Shown here: positions 11,728 through 23,289 of the stretch, one piece after another
Numbering within the stretch: position 1 is the first letter of the stretch
Layout of the letters: the number at the start of each line of letters is the position of its first letter
Origin: Gonium pectorale
Taxonomy: Eukaryota; Chlorophyta; Chlorophyceae; Chlamydomonadales; Volvocaceae
Direction: 5' to 3'
Assembly: GCA_001584585.1 (NCBI GenBank)
Contig: LSYV01000068.1
Location: forward strand, 285,159 to 349,158
DNA: 64,000 nucleotides
Notes under the pieces: generated by a model
The model's database searches: none
The model's input: only the letters and a program-made list of their open reading frames with translations
Told to the model about the DNA's origin: nothing
Program-made: the position numbers and the translations under genes

Positions 11728-13305
11728 AGGCGCTAAGGGAACCCACCTCACCAGCGGCACGGCAGGCACGTTCAGTCACAGAGAAGCCCTTCCACAGCGC
11801 TTGCGGGTACGTGCTCACGTGGCTAACGCCTGGAGGCGTGGCCGTCTCAGCGCTGTAGCGGCGCCGCGGGCACTGCCTTCCGGGCGCTGTGCAGGGTGGG
11901 TGCCAGCCTTGAGAGCGCCCCACAGCCCTCAGATCCCCCCATCGCGAGGCCCCGTTGCTGGTAAGATGTATCATAGGCGGCGGTGGCAGTTGCGTGTGAG
12001 GACCGCGACAATGTGTGCACGGGCCCCTGACAGGTGAGATAGTGCGGGTAATACGCGTGTGTCGTAGGTAGAGAGAAGAGTATATTCAGAGATTGGCCGA
12101 AAGAAGGTGTCTACTATCCGAAGCAAGCACCCATGCCTTGATCGATACAGCCGAGGCAACCGACAGGGGCAGTTGCCGTTGGCCGATCAGCGCCAGATTA
12201 TGGCAGGACTACATTCTATACCGGGAGCCACACTGTAAGCCCTAGCCACGCTTTGACGAATGACATTGCTAGGACTTCCGCAATTCAAAGCTGCTACATA
12301 CTTTCAACCCCGAAGAAACAAGGAATGCACGAAGGAAGAACAAGGAATGCACGTGTTGTGTGTTGACCTCAATGACAACGGGGGAACAGGTCGGTCAATG
12401 TGCCAGAGATGGCAATGTGGCAACCTCGAAATGATGTGCAAAGTGTTTAAGTCACATTAGGTGCTTAAAACTAGTTAGCGAAGGCCCTGACAAGACGTGA
12501 CAGACAGCGAAGACCATCACCTCGCACCCACGTTCTCATCCCAGCCCCTGCATTGCACCCTGCTCGACCTCCAAAACAAAACCTTGCCGTGAAACCCAGA
12601 ATCAGGTCTACATCTGTGACCGCTAACCTGGCGTCCAGGTAGGGGCTTGCGCACGGGGTTCCGAGGGACACAACCAGGGACACAGGATGGATGGAGCCGG
12701 TGAAGGGACTAATAATTGCCACGTGCTTGTATACTCCTGTGCACCCCACACACGTGACCAGACAGCAAGTTCGGCACAGCCAAAGTCCGTTCTCAAACGA
12801 GACCTGGATTTGCCAGAGCGACCCGTACAGCATTGTCACTAGATACGGTAGGCGGCATCGGTCCAAGGCTCGGACCATCTTCCTGACGGGTGACGGCATT
12901 TAGCCGTGCATGACTGAAAGCAGGGAGCATGCCGAGTCGAAGGCACCCATGACAAGCAATCTGCACGCTCTTATCCAGTATACTATACTTTGACGCACGG
13001 CCGTGGGCATATTGAATTGTGCACCACATCGAAGCGAGGTGACCATCGAGCCCGCCCAAGACTCAGGGAGCTTGCGGGCTTATGTCCTCAGGATTGCATT
13101 AAAAGCAGCAGCGTCGGACATACACAACCGTGTCACGCAACTGGCCAAGCACACGCTGTCATGTCAAGACGCAAACAACAAGTCAAACTAACGCTCCTTC
13201 TATACGGCTACGATTTGGGTGGGCGTACCTCTAACTCTGCAGATTTCCTTAGTTCACATACATGGTTTGCAGCTTACTCGTTTACCCAGCGCAGACAGAT
13301 GACCA
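11728..13305. other. Spacer between the tandem paralogues
   Basis: This should hold the promoter of paralogue A and the 3' UTR of paralogue B. I find no exon. Scattered open frames (for example 12471-12899 minus and 12691-12903 plus) have no motif and no splice support. The spacer is visibly less GC-rich than the coding parts. Confidence 0.4.
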
Positions 13306-16300
13306 CTACTTGCGTTGTGTGCCATTGCTGGCATGCCGACGCACGCGCTGCAGCAGTGTCGCAGCGGAGTGCGCAGAGTGCACGACCTTCTCCATGCAGT
13401 GGAGCGCGAGCATGTTGAGCGTAAGGCCCAGCGTCGAAGCGTGCCACACGTCCGCGAGTGTGCCCTCCTCCATGATGTGCAGCAGCTCCCGCGCCTTCAG
13501 CACCAGGCCCTGCCAGTCCGGCGTTAGCTTGTGCTTCCTGGGCTGCATTCAAGATAGCACAGTTCCATGAAAGGCTCTTAGTGCCATTCAGCGGTTCAGC
13601 CGTTGAGGCCCTCCGGCATGCTTCCTATGGCAGGCAAAGCAAATCTCAAGTAGTTGAGTCCTTGCGTGTGCCATTTTCACACACGTAGCTGACAGAGCGA
13701 ACAGCCCGGGGGCACGTGGACAACACGCAGGTGGCGTGCATCTAGCTGACGAAGGCTAGCTGACGCAACCGTCGCTACCTTCGCTTCGCCCCCCTCACCC
13801 GCGCCAGGTTGCAGGTGGGGTCGATGGGGTGGATGATCTTGACCTTGTCGTTCTCCCAGTTGCGGGCGCAGCGCATGCCCAGCTCCCGCCGGTAGCCCCA
13901 CTCGCCGGCGTCCACCATGACCACCGACCCGTGGGTCACTACCTCGTCGATCAGCCGCAGCGCCTCCAGGAACAGCTCCACCTTCATCGCGTTGCCCCGA
14001 AGCTTGGCAGATGGCCTTCAGGCAGATGCAAGCGTGGTGGTGCGGTGCAGTCACATCGTTCCCAGAGCGCGCCGAACACCAACGCATAGGGACAGATGCG
14101 TACCTCCGCTTGCTGCCTGAGCTATGTTGCGATTCCAGCCTCGCACTAGCCGCTAGCACCAGCGTCTCCAGGGCGACGCTGCCGACCGCCGTGTCGGGAT
14201 CCTCGCACACGCTCAGCTTGTACCAGGCCTGCGGTCCGGAGGCGGCACTACGCGATGTAGTCCAGCTGGCCATCCATGTATATGGTGCTGGCGTGGCCTA
14301 CGTATGTAAGCGTTCCATCGCAGCCATGGCGACAAGAGTTGTTAATGCGCCGCATCGTAGCTCCGGTCGTGCGGGGCGACTACTAATGCGTGTGCTTCTC
14401 GCCATGAATGAATGAACTCAGCACATGGGGGAGCGCTGTACTGTTTCCGTCCGAACACCGCACGAATGCGTGCTCGGCAGTGCGCGTGCCGTACGCACGG
14501 CAGGAGCTTCCAAGGCGCCTTGAGTTCAAGCGCCGGGACATGATTACGATTATGAAGGAGGGCCCGCCTGCTGAGGTGTCAGACTATTTGCAGGCCGTCT
14601 GGGACACTAGGCACGCCAATCTTTGGCGCCAGTCGCTGAAGCGGGGTAGAGACGCAATCATGACCCTTTGCCCCAACCCACCAGCCGCATTTCGTCCATG
14701 CCCCCCCTCCCGGTACTCCTGGCCACTAGCCTATACATCCAGAGAGGTCAAAGAGAACAACCCCAGTGCCCGCCTGGTTGCACCTATCATCGACGCAACC
14801 TGCGTAGGCCCACCTTGATTATCCGCACCACGGCCTTCACTTCGTCGCTGATGCTCTTGAGGTACTCAGTCAGGGCCGCGGAGTCGCCGCGCTCCCGCAG
14901 CTGGTCGTAAACCGCGCCCTCGGGGTCGTCGTACACAGGCTGCATGAGCAGCTGGTGCTGCTCCCAGGCCGGGTACTCAGCACCGCCTGCCGCATACCGT
15001 AGGTTGGTCAGGAATAAGAGCAGGTGTGTTGCAGCGTGCCAAGTACGTACGCGTGGTCCAAAGTGACTGGTATGTCAATGGCAATGCAAGCTCCCAAGCG
15101 GGAGATCTTGACGCACGGTGACGTCGGCCCGCCCGCTGCACCTACCCGGCACGCACTCGGGCAGCAGGAGCAGGTCCACCTCCACCCCGTCGACTGTCAG
15201 CTGCATCGGATGGACGCGCCCACGAGCGAAGGGGATGGCAGCGGCGGCGGGCAGGGGTTTAGGTTCCTTAAGTCCGGCAAATCTGAGGAGGAGCGCGCAG
15301 GCTACGCTAGCTCATCGAGGAAACGAAAATGTAGATGGAACCCACCTCAATGGACATACGCACCCGAAGGCGCGCCGTTCGCAATAGAGCGACTGGTTAC
15401 AAGGTGTGGCGGGCGAAGGAAACGAGCATACGGGCACTCTCGGTTTCCCTTGCAGGCATGCTGGCCCACAATACCCACGCGTAGATAGCTTATAGGCTCG
15501 GGCATTATCAGCATGGAGATCGACGGGAGCTCCTAAATGAAAAGCAGCTCGCAGCTGCTGATTGACTTACTAAACATGCTGGTCACTTGCTCGAGGCCGT
15601 TTCGCATACGCACCGGACGCAACCCCAGCACACGCACCGGACTGACACACACCTGCAGCACGTAGCGGTAGTGCTCATCGCTTGGAATGGTGATGCCCCA
15701 GCTCCAGCGTGACTCCAGCTCCTCCTTCACCTGCATGTTCACCGTGCAGCGGGCGTGCCTGGCTCGCCCGCTCGGCGATACGCTGCACTACTGCAAGAAG
15801 CTGCGGAACGGTCGTGCACATGGGGCGCCCCTCCACCAAGGCGCTGGGCTACAAATGAGGACCGGGCCCTTCATGCAGCCAACCGGGCCCTTCATGCAGC
15901 CAACCGGGCCCTTCATGCAGCATGCCAACCGTCACAAGGCGACGACGCGTATGTCTCATGACATTCGTATCGCCCCGTATGTGCGCCGCACACGCACCCG
16001 GCGGCGCATGTTGAGCGTGAGGCCCTCGTCCCGCCAGTCCTCGTAGCTGAGCGGCACGTCATCGTACGAGGTGACGTACACAATCATGTCTGCAAGCAAC
16101 GGTCAAGCCACTGTGCCTTCCGCTCGCAGCTCCGTAAATCCAGAGGTCCATGGGCCACGGCACGGCATGCAAGTCGCCATATCGGCAATGCAGCAGCGTC
16201 CCCATACGCACGACCTTCCTGCACAGCACTCAAAATTTCCCCTTCAGTGATGCCGAGCCTCAAGCTCAACTGACCAACGTCGAACTGGTCGCTGACGTGC

Positions 16301-17150
16301 GTCTTCCTGCCATAGCTGCCCGCTGTGTGTTCTCGAGAGTACTGCGGGCGGCAGCGGCGGCAAGCCAAGGGTCGGCACAGCGTGAAGGCTTGGCCCTTGC
16401 TCAACCAAGGGACCGTACGCAGCTGGGTCTGCAGCCGCCACGGGCTGGCCGCCACGCGGAAATCGCCGCAGCGCTCTGCTTCTTGGTATGTCCCGAAATC
16501 TTATACACATGTTTGCAAGTGTGTGCACGGCTGCCTCGTGGCACTTGACCCGCTGCGTGCACCTTACCCCACCAAGCCGGGAGATGCGGACGGCCTGGGC
16601 GCGCGCAGGGCAACTTGACCATTGCCTGCTCTGGTACGGCATATGCATCGGCTATGCACGCCAACGTGAAGTGTCGTTCGCGTCTCTCGCGCTTCAACCA
16701 CTTGAAGAGACCTGACCACGCCCGTGTGCCCACACACAAGAGCAGCTGTCCTGTCAGCGACTCCGACATGCCGGCACGGGACAGCGTTTGATTACCTTGA
16801 AGCCGGGGATGGAGCGCAGGGCCTTCAGGACCTTCCGTCTGACGTCGTTGGCCTCCACCACCTCGTTTCTGTCGGCCGTCGTCTGTGTTAGCATGGCGTT
16901 GAAGCCCTTTGCGAAGGCAGCCAGATTGCCTTCGTATGTTGACTGCGGAGTGCGGGCAAGAAGTTAGTAAGCAAACTCCAGCCGGTCAACGTCCCGTATC
17001 AAACGGGTTGCAGTGAAGCCGCCCCACCTCCAGTACCATCTTTTTGCCGAAGGTGTCCAGCATGCTAATTTTGTTCTTCGAAACCAACTTCCGCTGCGAA
17101 GGCAGAAGGGCCGGCTTTTTGTACCTCCCCTCCCGCTCTGCGAACCCCAT
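13306..17150 (-). CDS. Unrecognised protein, tandem paralogue B
   Basis: Ten exons read from high to low coordinate: 17150-17028, 16942-16796, 16341-16275, 16089-15998, 15730-15653, 15200-15146, 14986-14814, 14228-14104, 14015-13799, 13542-13306; all junction phases agree and give about 437 residues. The chosen ATG opens a basic N-terminus (GRYKKPALLPSQRKLVSKNK). Motifs shared with paralogue A include DGVEVDLLLLPECVP, LLMQPVYDDPEGA, LRERGDSAAL, AWYKLSVC, ELFLEALRLIDEVV, the DPTCNLAR block and PDWQGLVLKARELL. The C-terminal exon is longer than in A and continues as a helical segment. No signal peptide, membrane segment or known catalytic motif is visible. Conserved structure in both copies argues that the family is real, although I cannot name it. 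Both copies point the same way, so this is a simple tandem duplication. Confidence 0.65.
13792..13982 (-). repeat. Near-identical exon block shared with 9219-9408
   Basis: This stretch (most of exon 9 of paralogue B plus its donor site) matches 9219-9408 in paralogue A with only about five base differences over roughly 190. Flanking exons of the two genes are clearly diverged at both protein and DNA level. See the gene-conversion finding. Confidence 0.85.
15861..15922. repeat. 21-bp direct repeat, three copies
   Basis: A unit beginning ACCGGGCCCTTCATGCAGCC recurs at 15861, 15882 and 15903. It sits in the intron between exons 4 and 5 of paralogue B. Confidence 0.9.
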
Positions 17151-17889
17151 CACCGGCAGCGAGCTGGGGCGCATTCGACAGCTGCCAGGCGCCGTGCGCG
17201 TTGAGGCCCTCGCGGAGCCGCTGTATCGGGCGGTACCGGCATACCTCCCGGCAGGGAGCGGCGGGCTCATAAATGCAGCGCAAATGACAGCTCACGGCCA
17301 ATAATAAGCGACCGCCGTGCAGCCCGCGTCGAATTTCTGTAAGAGTAAGCCGGCTTTGTCGCAACGCTCGCTCGTTCCAAGAGACGTCACGGTTGCAACC
17401 CACGCGATAGGATAGCGGTTGGCATTCGACTTCCTGTAATTCTGCGTTTACACCGATACCCACTCAATCGCTTGCTAGCGTGTTGCCCCGCCACGGTTGC
17501 ATTCCGTGCTTACCCGCCATCAACGACCCACGGGTCGCCACGCGCATGAGCGGCCAGAACCGGCGTGCGCCTCGCTGAATTAGTAGTGGGAGTTGTGGGT
17601 ACACATATATGAAGCAGCACAGGGCCTTGCCGCAGCGCTCAATAAATCATTGTGGTTGTAAGAACATGCTTGCGGCGCGGAGGGCCTCAAACTTCATGTG
17701 TATCCGTGCGCGCACTCTTGCCGGTATTTCATTTCATGCATCAGGCAACGCTACTAGTTCGTGGAGTGTCCGAAGTCAATACGGCGCCGTTCCGTCCGCC
17801 ACCCACGCGGCCCTGGCTGCCAGAGGCGACCAACTGGCCTCCTTTAGATCCTGGCCCTCCTGTGCCCGTGGCCAACACGGCAAAAGTAG
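17151..17889. other. Promoter side of paralogue B and dispersed repeat
   Basis: No exon found. The stretch 17540-17910 shares short matching blocks, in the same order, with 28330-28920. It may be an old mobile or duplicated segment. Confidence 0.35.
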
Positions 17890-17910
17890 GCCGCGGCATA
17901 CACCAGCCAT
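17540..17910. repeat. Diverged dispersed repeat, copy 1
   Basis: Blocks such as ATGAGCGGCCAGA, CGCAGCGCT and CTGGCTGCCAGA followed by GGCGACC and GGCCCTCC occur here and, in the same order, at 28330-28920. Spacing differs, so the copies are old. No terminal repeats or coding capacity are recognisable. Confidence 0.35.
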
Positions 17911-18492
17911 CCACCAACGCCGCAGGCTCATGCACGTGGCGGCGGCCGCCACTTAGTCCGAGGGCCGGCAGCAGCAGCTCCCAAGACCGCGGCGTGTAAG
18001 CGCCATGCGCAGCCGTGGACGCCGCTGCCATGGTGGCCGGAGCCGCTGCTGTGGGTGTTGTATCAGCTCGCTGACCTTGGGGGTGCACAGCCAGTGGTGG
18101 AGACGGCGCTGGCGTTGTGGCTTGCGGCGGAAGCGGCGGCAATGCGGCGCAGCGCCCGCGTCCGCGCCCGCCCAGGTCCCAGCCCCCGTCAACGCCGCGA
18201 GCGTACCGAACTGCCTTCGGTGGCCGATATCCTGCCATTGCCGGCCGAGGCGTGCCGTCCGTTGTGCATGTACGCCAACTCCAACTACGTCCACATGGAG
18301 GTAGAGTGACACGGGGGCTGCTCAGAGCCGGGGTGCGGCGCCGCCGCAGCCGGCTACTGCAGCCGGCCCTGCCAGAATGCGCGCCGGCGGGCGGGACACA
18401 AGGACGCGTGTGACTGCCAAGCGTGTGGGCTCCCGCGGCCACGGCTGCTTGCAGGCGGCATTCTGTGTGTGGGCGAATTTAGCATGTTGTGA
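17890..18492 (+). pseudogene. MYND zinc-finger gene relic
   Basis: One frame reads ALALWLAAEAAAMRR, then LCMYANSNYVHMEVE, a TGA stop at 18307-18309, then HGGCSEPGCG, YCSRPCQNARRRAGHKDAC and more until TGA at 18490-18492. The second half is a good MYND zinc-finger end (C-x3-C, then H-x3-C). The first half resembles the 'CANPxC' start seen in the neighbouring MYND-type gene at 23290-27296, but with a Cys replaced by Tyr. An in-frame stop inside the finger and loss of a zinc ligand argue for a decayed copy. An unrecognised intron across the stop is the alternative, but I see no good splice sites. Confidence 0.55.
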
Positions 18493-20189
18493 CGGAGGAT
18501 ACGGGTAACAATTTAGACCGAAGCAGGCGGACCTCGCAGGCGCAGGCAGGTGCTGCTGTCGGTTGGGCTGCTGTTGTCGGTTGGGGCCTGCCCCACATGC
18601 AGGGCGCGTCCGTTGGATGCCCGTGGTGCATTCTGTACGGCCTTCCACGCATGCTGACACGAAGCCTATGCACACCCGTGTACATCCGCGTGAGAACGTC
18701 AAGTTTACAACAAAGCGCCAGACATCGCAATGCTTAGCCTGCCCAGCAGGTGATAAACAGCAAGCAGCATTTGCCTGCCCACTCGCAGCAACTTCAACGC
18801 GGACTCCTTGGTTGGCACAAACTGACGACTGAATACTCTGTATTTGCAGGGGCCAATCAATATCAAACATAAGAAGCCTCCACTTCTACAGGGGGGACCA
18901 TCCATCTCCTGCAGATGTTCGTGAGTTACGGTTAATCCACGTGGCTTGTGGCGGAACGGCGTCCATTCAAGCCATGTTTGCATCCCGGGAAAATGGAAAC
19001 GCTGCAAACGCTCCCGGGGAAACGCTGGAAACGCTCTCGGGGTTCTGCTGCTCTGGTAAATGAAGAGGCGACGGTGGGGAGGGGGGCGGGATGGGTCACG
19101 GCGAGCTGCGGGAACTCAGCGCCAAGGTGGCTGCGGCGGGGATAGAAGGTCTAGGTGAGGGAGAAGGCATGAGCGGATGGGCCCTTTTCTCTTGGGCTAC
19201 ACGCTAAACGGCAATTGCCGGCCAACATGCGCGCACGGCAAGGCATGGCAAGGTGCTGCAGCGGCACACGACAGCCGGTAAGTCGCCAACAACCCCAGCA
19301 CCGCCTTCACCCCAACGGGTCGCATGTATAACGTGCAGTAGTTGCCAACTGCAAAAGGCACGCCGCGACAACCCATACGACCCAAGCACCGAATGCAGAA
19401 CCAAACACTCTCGAAGGGGGCACACGGAGAGAGAAGGCGGCGACACGGACAACAGCCGCACCTCCATCGAGGTTGTCCCTCTTCCCCTGCCAACGGCATG
19501 TTTCCTGCTCGTTGCTGCAGCACTGCGCTACAGCGGGTCATGTGACCGACCGCCGTCACTAGCAGCAAGAACGCCAGAACAGAGTCCACCCATGGCCGGC
19601 AATCAGGTCCCAGCCGCCTTGCCCGTGTACGGTAAGCGTAGCGCTCGGTAACCCCGTCGGCCACCGTCCGATCCCACAGACCCACACTTGAAACTGCACC
19701 TGTGGCCGGAATGCATACGGCCGCTCGCACCGCACGCGCCCCGGCGTGCTCTGCAGGCCAGAGCGTGCGCCGCAGAACCGCCACTATAAGACACGCGGAC
19801 GTAATCCACACCCTACACACCCCCGATAACCCGACATCCAACGGCCCGACCAGGGACGAGGGCGGGAAGCTACAGGCCATTGTCACTGCACTAGCAAAAG
19901 AACAAGCCCTACGAACTACAAAGCATAACGGAAGTTAGCGCGGTACATGAGCTACAGTAGGCCCGGCACAACTTCGGAACAGCGTCGCCGTACACCCGCC
20001 CACACACATTCACACCCCGCTTCAGCGCAGCAACGGCGGCAGTCTACTGCGAGGAGTCAGGACTACTGCGAGGAGCCGCATCGGCTTCACCCCGCCAGAC
20101 CTCCCCTGCTGCCGCCACGGGCCGCCCCCTGCCCCAGCCGGTGGGCCTCCATCCAGCAGCTGCAGCGCTTCCTCCCGGCCGCTGGCCCT
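18493..20189. other. Stretch with no recognisable gene
   Basis: I see only short open frames on both strands and small direct repeats (for example GTCGGTTGGG twice near 18560, and GGAAACGCT repeats near 19000). It lies between two pseudogenes and may itself be decayed sequence. Confidence 0.4.
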
Positions 20190-21038
20190 CTGTTCTAAGG
20201 ACTGCCGCGCAGCCTCGTAGTCTCCGAGGGGGCAGCCCTCCTCCAGCAGTCAGCGCAGGATGGGCAGCGGCGCGTTGCAGGCGGCGTCTTAGGTGACGTG
20301 CCCGGCTAGGCCCCAGGGCACACCCAGCCGCCGCAGCAGTCACGCCGTGGCCAGGTCGCCGTTGCGGCAGGCTTTACAGTACGGAGTTCCGGATCTCTGT
20401 GGAGGATTGGAGGATTGGAGGATTGGGAGGGCACCAAGAGGCTCTTAAGAGGGTGGCCCCGTGGCGGGTTGGACACCTCCTTATTGTCTGATGGCCTATG
20501 AACTCCATCATACCGGCCTGCTGAGCGCTTCCCCGGTGCTGTTCGTCACAAGGGTGCCGATGGCGAGTCGGAGAAAGGGATGGAGCGCGCGTCGTTGCGG
20601 ACGGGCTGCGCACGTGGCACATGCCAACTAACAACATGCAAGAGGGCAAAGCCACCCATGGGGCGAGGGTCGTGCCCTGAGGCCGGAGCCCAACGGCACG
20701 CGAGCGCGGATTCGCCCATAGAGCCACAACAATGTCCACCCCCCAGCCTTGCGACGATCCAGTACCTGCACTCAGCCCTGCGCCACCAGCCACTCCACCG
20801 CCTCCTCGCAGCCCGACCCCGCAGCCCGCAGCTCGCAAAGCCAGGCCATCAGCTCCACGCTGCCCGACGCGGCTGCCGCTGCAAGCAGGTAAGGGCCTAT
20901 CCCCACTGCCCCCACACCAAACGTCTCCACTAGCCAGGCCAGCACGTGCAGGTGGCCGTTGCACGCCGCCTCACGGGCGCCAGCGGCAGCGTCCAGCGGA
21001 ACTCCGCCTGCGTGTAGCGCCGGGAATATTGGCAGCAG

Positions 21039-21539
21039 CTGCCCATGCCGAAAAATGGCCGGTACGAGTCCCTGCAGCTGCCCATGCCAAAAAATGGCCG
21101 GTACGAGTCCCTGCAGCTGCCCATGCCGAAAAATGGCCGGTACGAGTCCCTGCAGCTGCCCATGCCAAAAAATGGCCGGTACGAGTCCCTGCAGCTGCCC
21201 ATGCCGAAAAATGGCCGGTACGAGTCCCTGCAGCTGCCCATGCCGAAAAATGGCCGGTACGAGTCCCTGCAGCTGCCCATGCCGAAAAATGGCCGGTACG
21301 AGTCCCTGCAGCTGCCCATGCCGAAAAATGGCCGGTACGAGTCCCTGCANNNNNNNNNNNNNNNNNNNNACGAGTCCCTGCAGCTGCCCATGCCGAAAAA
21401 TGGCCGGTACGAGTCCCTGCAGCTGCCCATGCCGAAAAATGGCCGGTACGAGTCCCTGCAGCTGCCCATGCCGAAAAATGGCCGGTACGAGTCCCTGCAG
21501 CTGCCCATGCCGAAAAATGGCCGGTACGAGTCCCTGCAG
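21039..21539. repeat. 39-bp coding-frame minisatellite
   Basis: A 39-bp unit (starting CTGCCCATGCCGAAAAATGG) is repeated at least eight times before and four times after a run of N, nearly without error. Units 2 and 4 differ by one base (CCAAAAAAT for CCGAAAAAT), so the array grew partly as a two-unit block. At 13 codons per unit all frames stay constant. On the minus strand it extends the ankyrin frame as repeats of LQGLVPAIFRHGQ. Several frames on both strands remain open through the array. Confidence 0.95.
21350..21369. other. Assembly gap (20 N)
   Basis: The gap breaks the minisatellite. The bases left to complete one unit (about 26) do not equal 20, so the gap length is a placeholder and the true copy number is unknown. 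Confidence 0.97.
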
Positions 21540-22518
21540 CTGCAGCCCCACCTCCCCCAGCAAGTACTGCACCGCCGCGGCGTTGCCCGTAGCGGCAGCA
21601 ACCTTGATGCAAAGAGTGTTCAGGGGAAAGCCCCGGGCCCGCAGCCAGGCCAGTCGCGCAACCGCGTCGGGGCGGGCGGCGGCTGCTACGGGGCTCCTCT
21701 GCGGACAGCCCTGCGCCTCCAGCCACTACACGTTGGCGGCCCAGTCGGACGCGGGGCCACCAGTTGCGGCAGACAGGGCAAAGACTTTCCTCAACCCGTC
21801 AACCTCGCCCCAGCCCCGCCAAAGGCGCTGCTGCGTGGGCACGTCGCACCCGTGGGCACGTCGCACCCATGGGCAGCACACGATGCAAGGTTGTGCACAT
21901 CTCGAGAAGATGCCACATCCAGCTCGGGCCGCAGCTGCAACAGCCAATCGATCAGGCCCGTGTGGCCGCTGCAAGCCGCCCGATCCGCTCCATCCCGGCA
22001 CCACGTTAGGTGCAGGTCAATCAGCTACTCGCAAACGTGGCGGTGGCCGCGTCTTGCCGCAACAGCCAGGAGGTCCATGCGCTCGGTATTCCCCTCATTT
22101 GTCGGGCAGCCGTGCTCCCACAGCCGCCTGCATGAGTCCAGCTGCCCCGCCTTCGCAGCCGCCTCGAAGACCCCGTACGTGAGGAGGCAGCCCGCCGCCC
22201 GCACCGCCACCTCCAAGTTGGCCACCATGCCGCTGGCCGCCATGAGGCACAGCAGCTGCCGCCGGAGCTTCAGGTTCAGCCCCCGCGTGGCGCCGGGGGC
22301 CAGCCAGTGCGCCGCGAAGGCGTCAGGCGGCACGGGCTGCAACAGCCGACGTGGTGCGGCGCGCGGAACTGCGCCGCAGCGGCCTTGTTGACCAGGCGGA
22401 AGCTGGGCACCTCGTTGGGATCCATGCATCCCACAATCTTTTCCAAGAGCTCTGGCAACAGCTGGGACCACACCGATGAGATCGCGTACCCAGGTTGCTG
22501 CTGCTCTGGCGCTGCCAT

Positions 22519-23289
22519 ATTGCAGCTGTTTCCAGAGGACGGCGTGGGATAGTGCAGGGCCAATAATCACGTGTATACTTTGGGCAACCGGACAACCCCT
22601 GTTGGCTGCCCCGGGGTACGCTGTACGGACACCGTTGTTTAACACTTACGTAAGCAGCCTGGCCTCATTCCGCAAACGGTATGCGTTAGGACTTTCGGGT
22701 TTGGGTTCCGGGCTGGGTGTTGCCCACGGTGTGGGCAGCGTTGGAGGTGAGGGGCGCGTGTGGTCCGCTCGCACACAGTAAACCCTCATCATTCCCCTCA
22801 CCACCCACCCAGCGCCCATGACATTTTTTCTTTGCTTTCTGATTGATGTTGCCGGCTGCCCCATGTCCGTCGTTCACGTTTGTAAGAAACGTTTCTCGTT
22901 CGATCTTCCCACACTCCAGCGCCATTGCTATCATGCAGTCAGCCCTTGTCCGCAACACTTGCATGACACTATCCTTCCTCTGCCGGAGTACGGTACCGCC
23001 ACATTCGACGCCACGGTCGTGTCGTACTGCCTGTTGTACATCTATATGCCGTAACTGCACATCAAGAGTGCTCCGCCCCAGAATGAAACAGCTTCGCAGG
23101 GCACAGCCTCATTGCCCTCAGGGCCGGCACGCCCTAACACATGCCGCCGGCGCCGTGGGCCCTGTTTGCGCTGTAGCAGTGCCATGGTGCGCGGAGGTCA
23201 CACGTCGCTGTGCCTCTCCTCCACCTCGCCCCAGCCCAAAGATGTCTCCAGAGCCCGTCTACTACAGCCAACCGCTCCTCAGCCGCCCC
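22519..23289. other. Stretch with no recognisable gene
   Basis: It lies between the ATG of the ankyrin pseudogene and the stop of the MYND-family gene, both on minus. I find no exon. Confidence 0.4.

Larger units (their letters stand above)
20190..22518 (-). pseudogene. F-box-like/ankyrin-repeat gene, decayed
   Basis: An ATG at 22518 opens MAAPEQQQP and then an F-box-like helix pair (SQLLPELLEKIVGCMDPNEV, then FRLVNKAAAAQF). The frame then shifts by one base near 22345 into PVPPDAFAAHWLAPGATRG and ankyrin-like units (EAAAKAGQLDSCRRLWEHGC, LLAVAARRGH). A TAG follows at ~22027 (VCE*LIDLHLTW), another TAG near 21730 (ANV*WLEAQG), then the 39-bp minisatellite. More ankyrin-like units follow (AACNGHLHVLAWLVE, SGSVELMAWLCEL). 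The end (ACRNGDLATA*LLRRLG to LLEEGCPLGDYEAA, ~20190-20360) carries three more stops. F-box plus ankyrin proteins usually recruit substrates to an SCF ligase or act as scaffolds. Here the many stops and the frameshift leave no intact chain, so I call a pseudogene. The boundaries are approximate. Confidence 0.65.

Noticed and set aside
21045..22391. Plus-strand 448-codon frame of LPMPKNGRYESLQ repeats
   Set aside because: It is opened only by the minisatellite; the ankyrin-like pattern before and after the array is on the minus strand.
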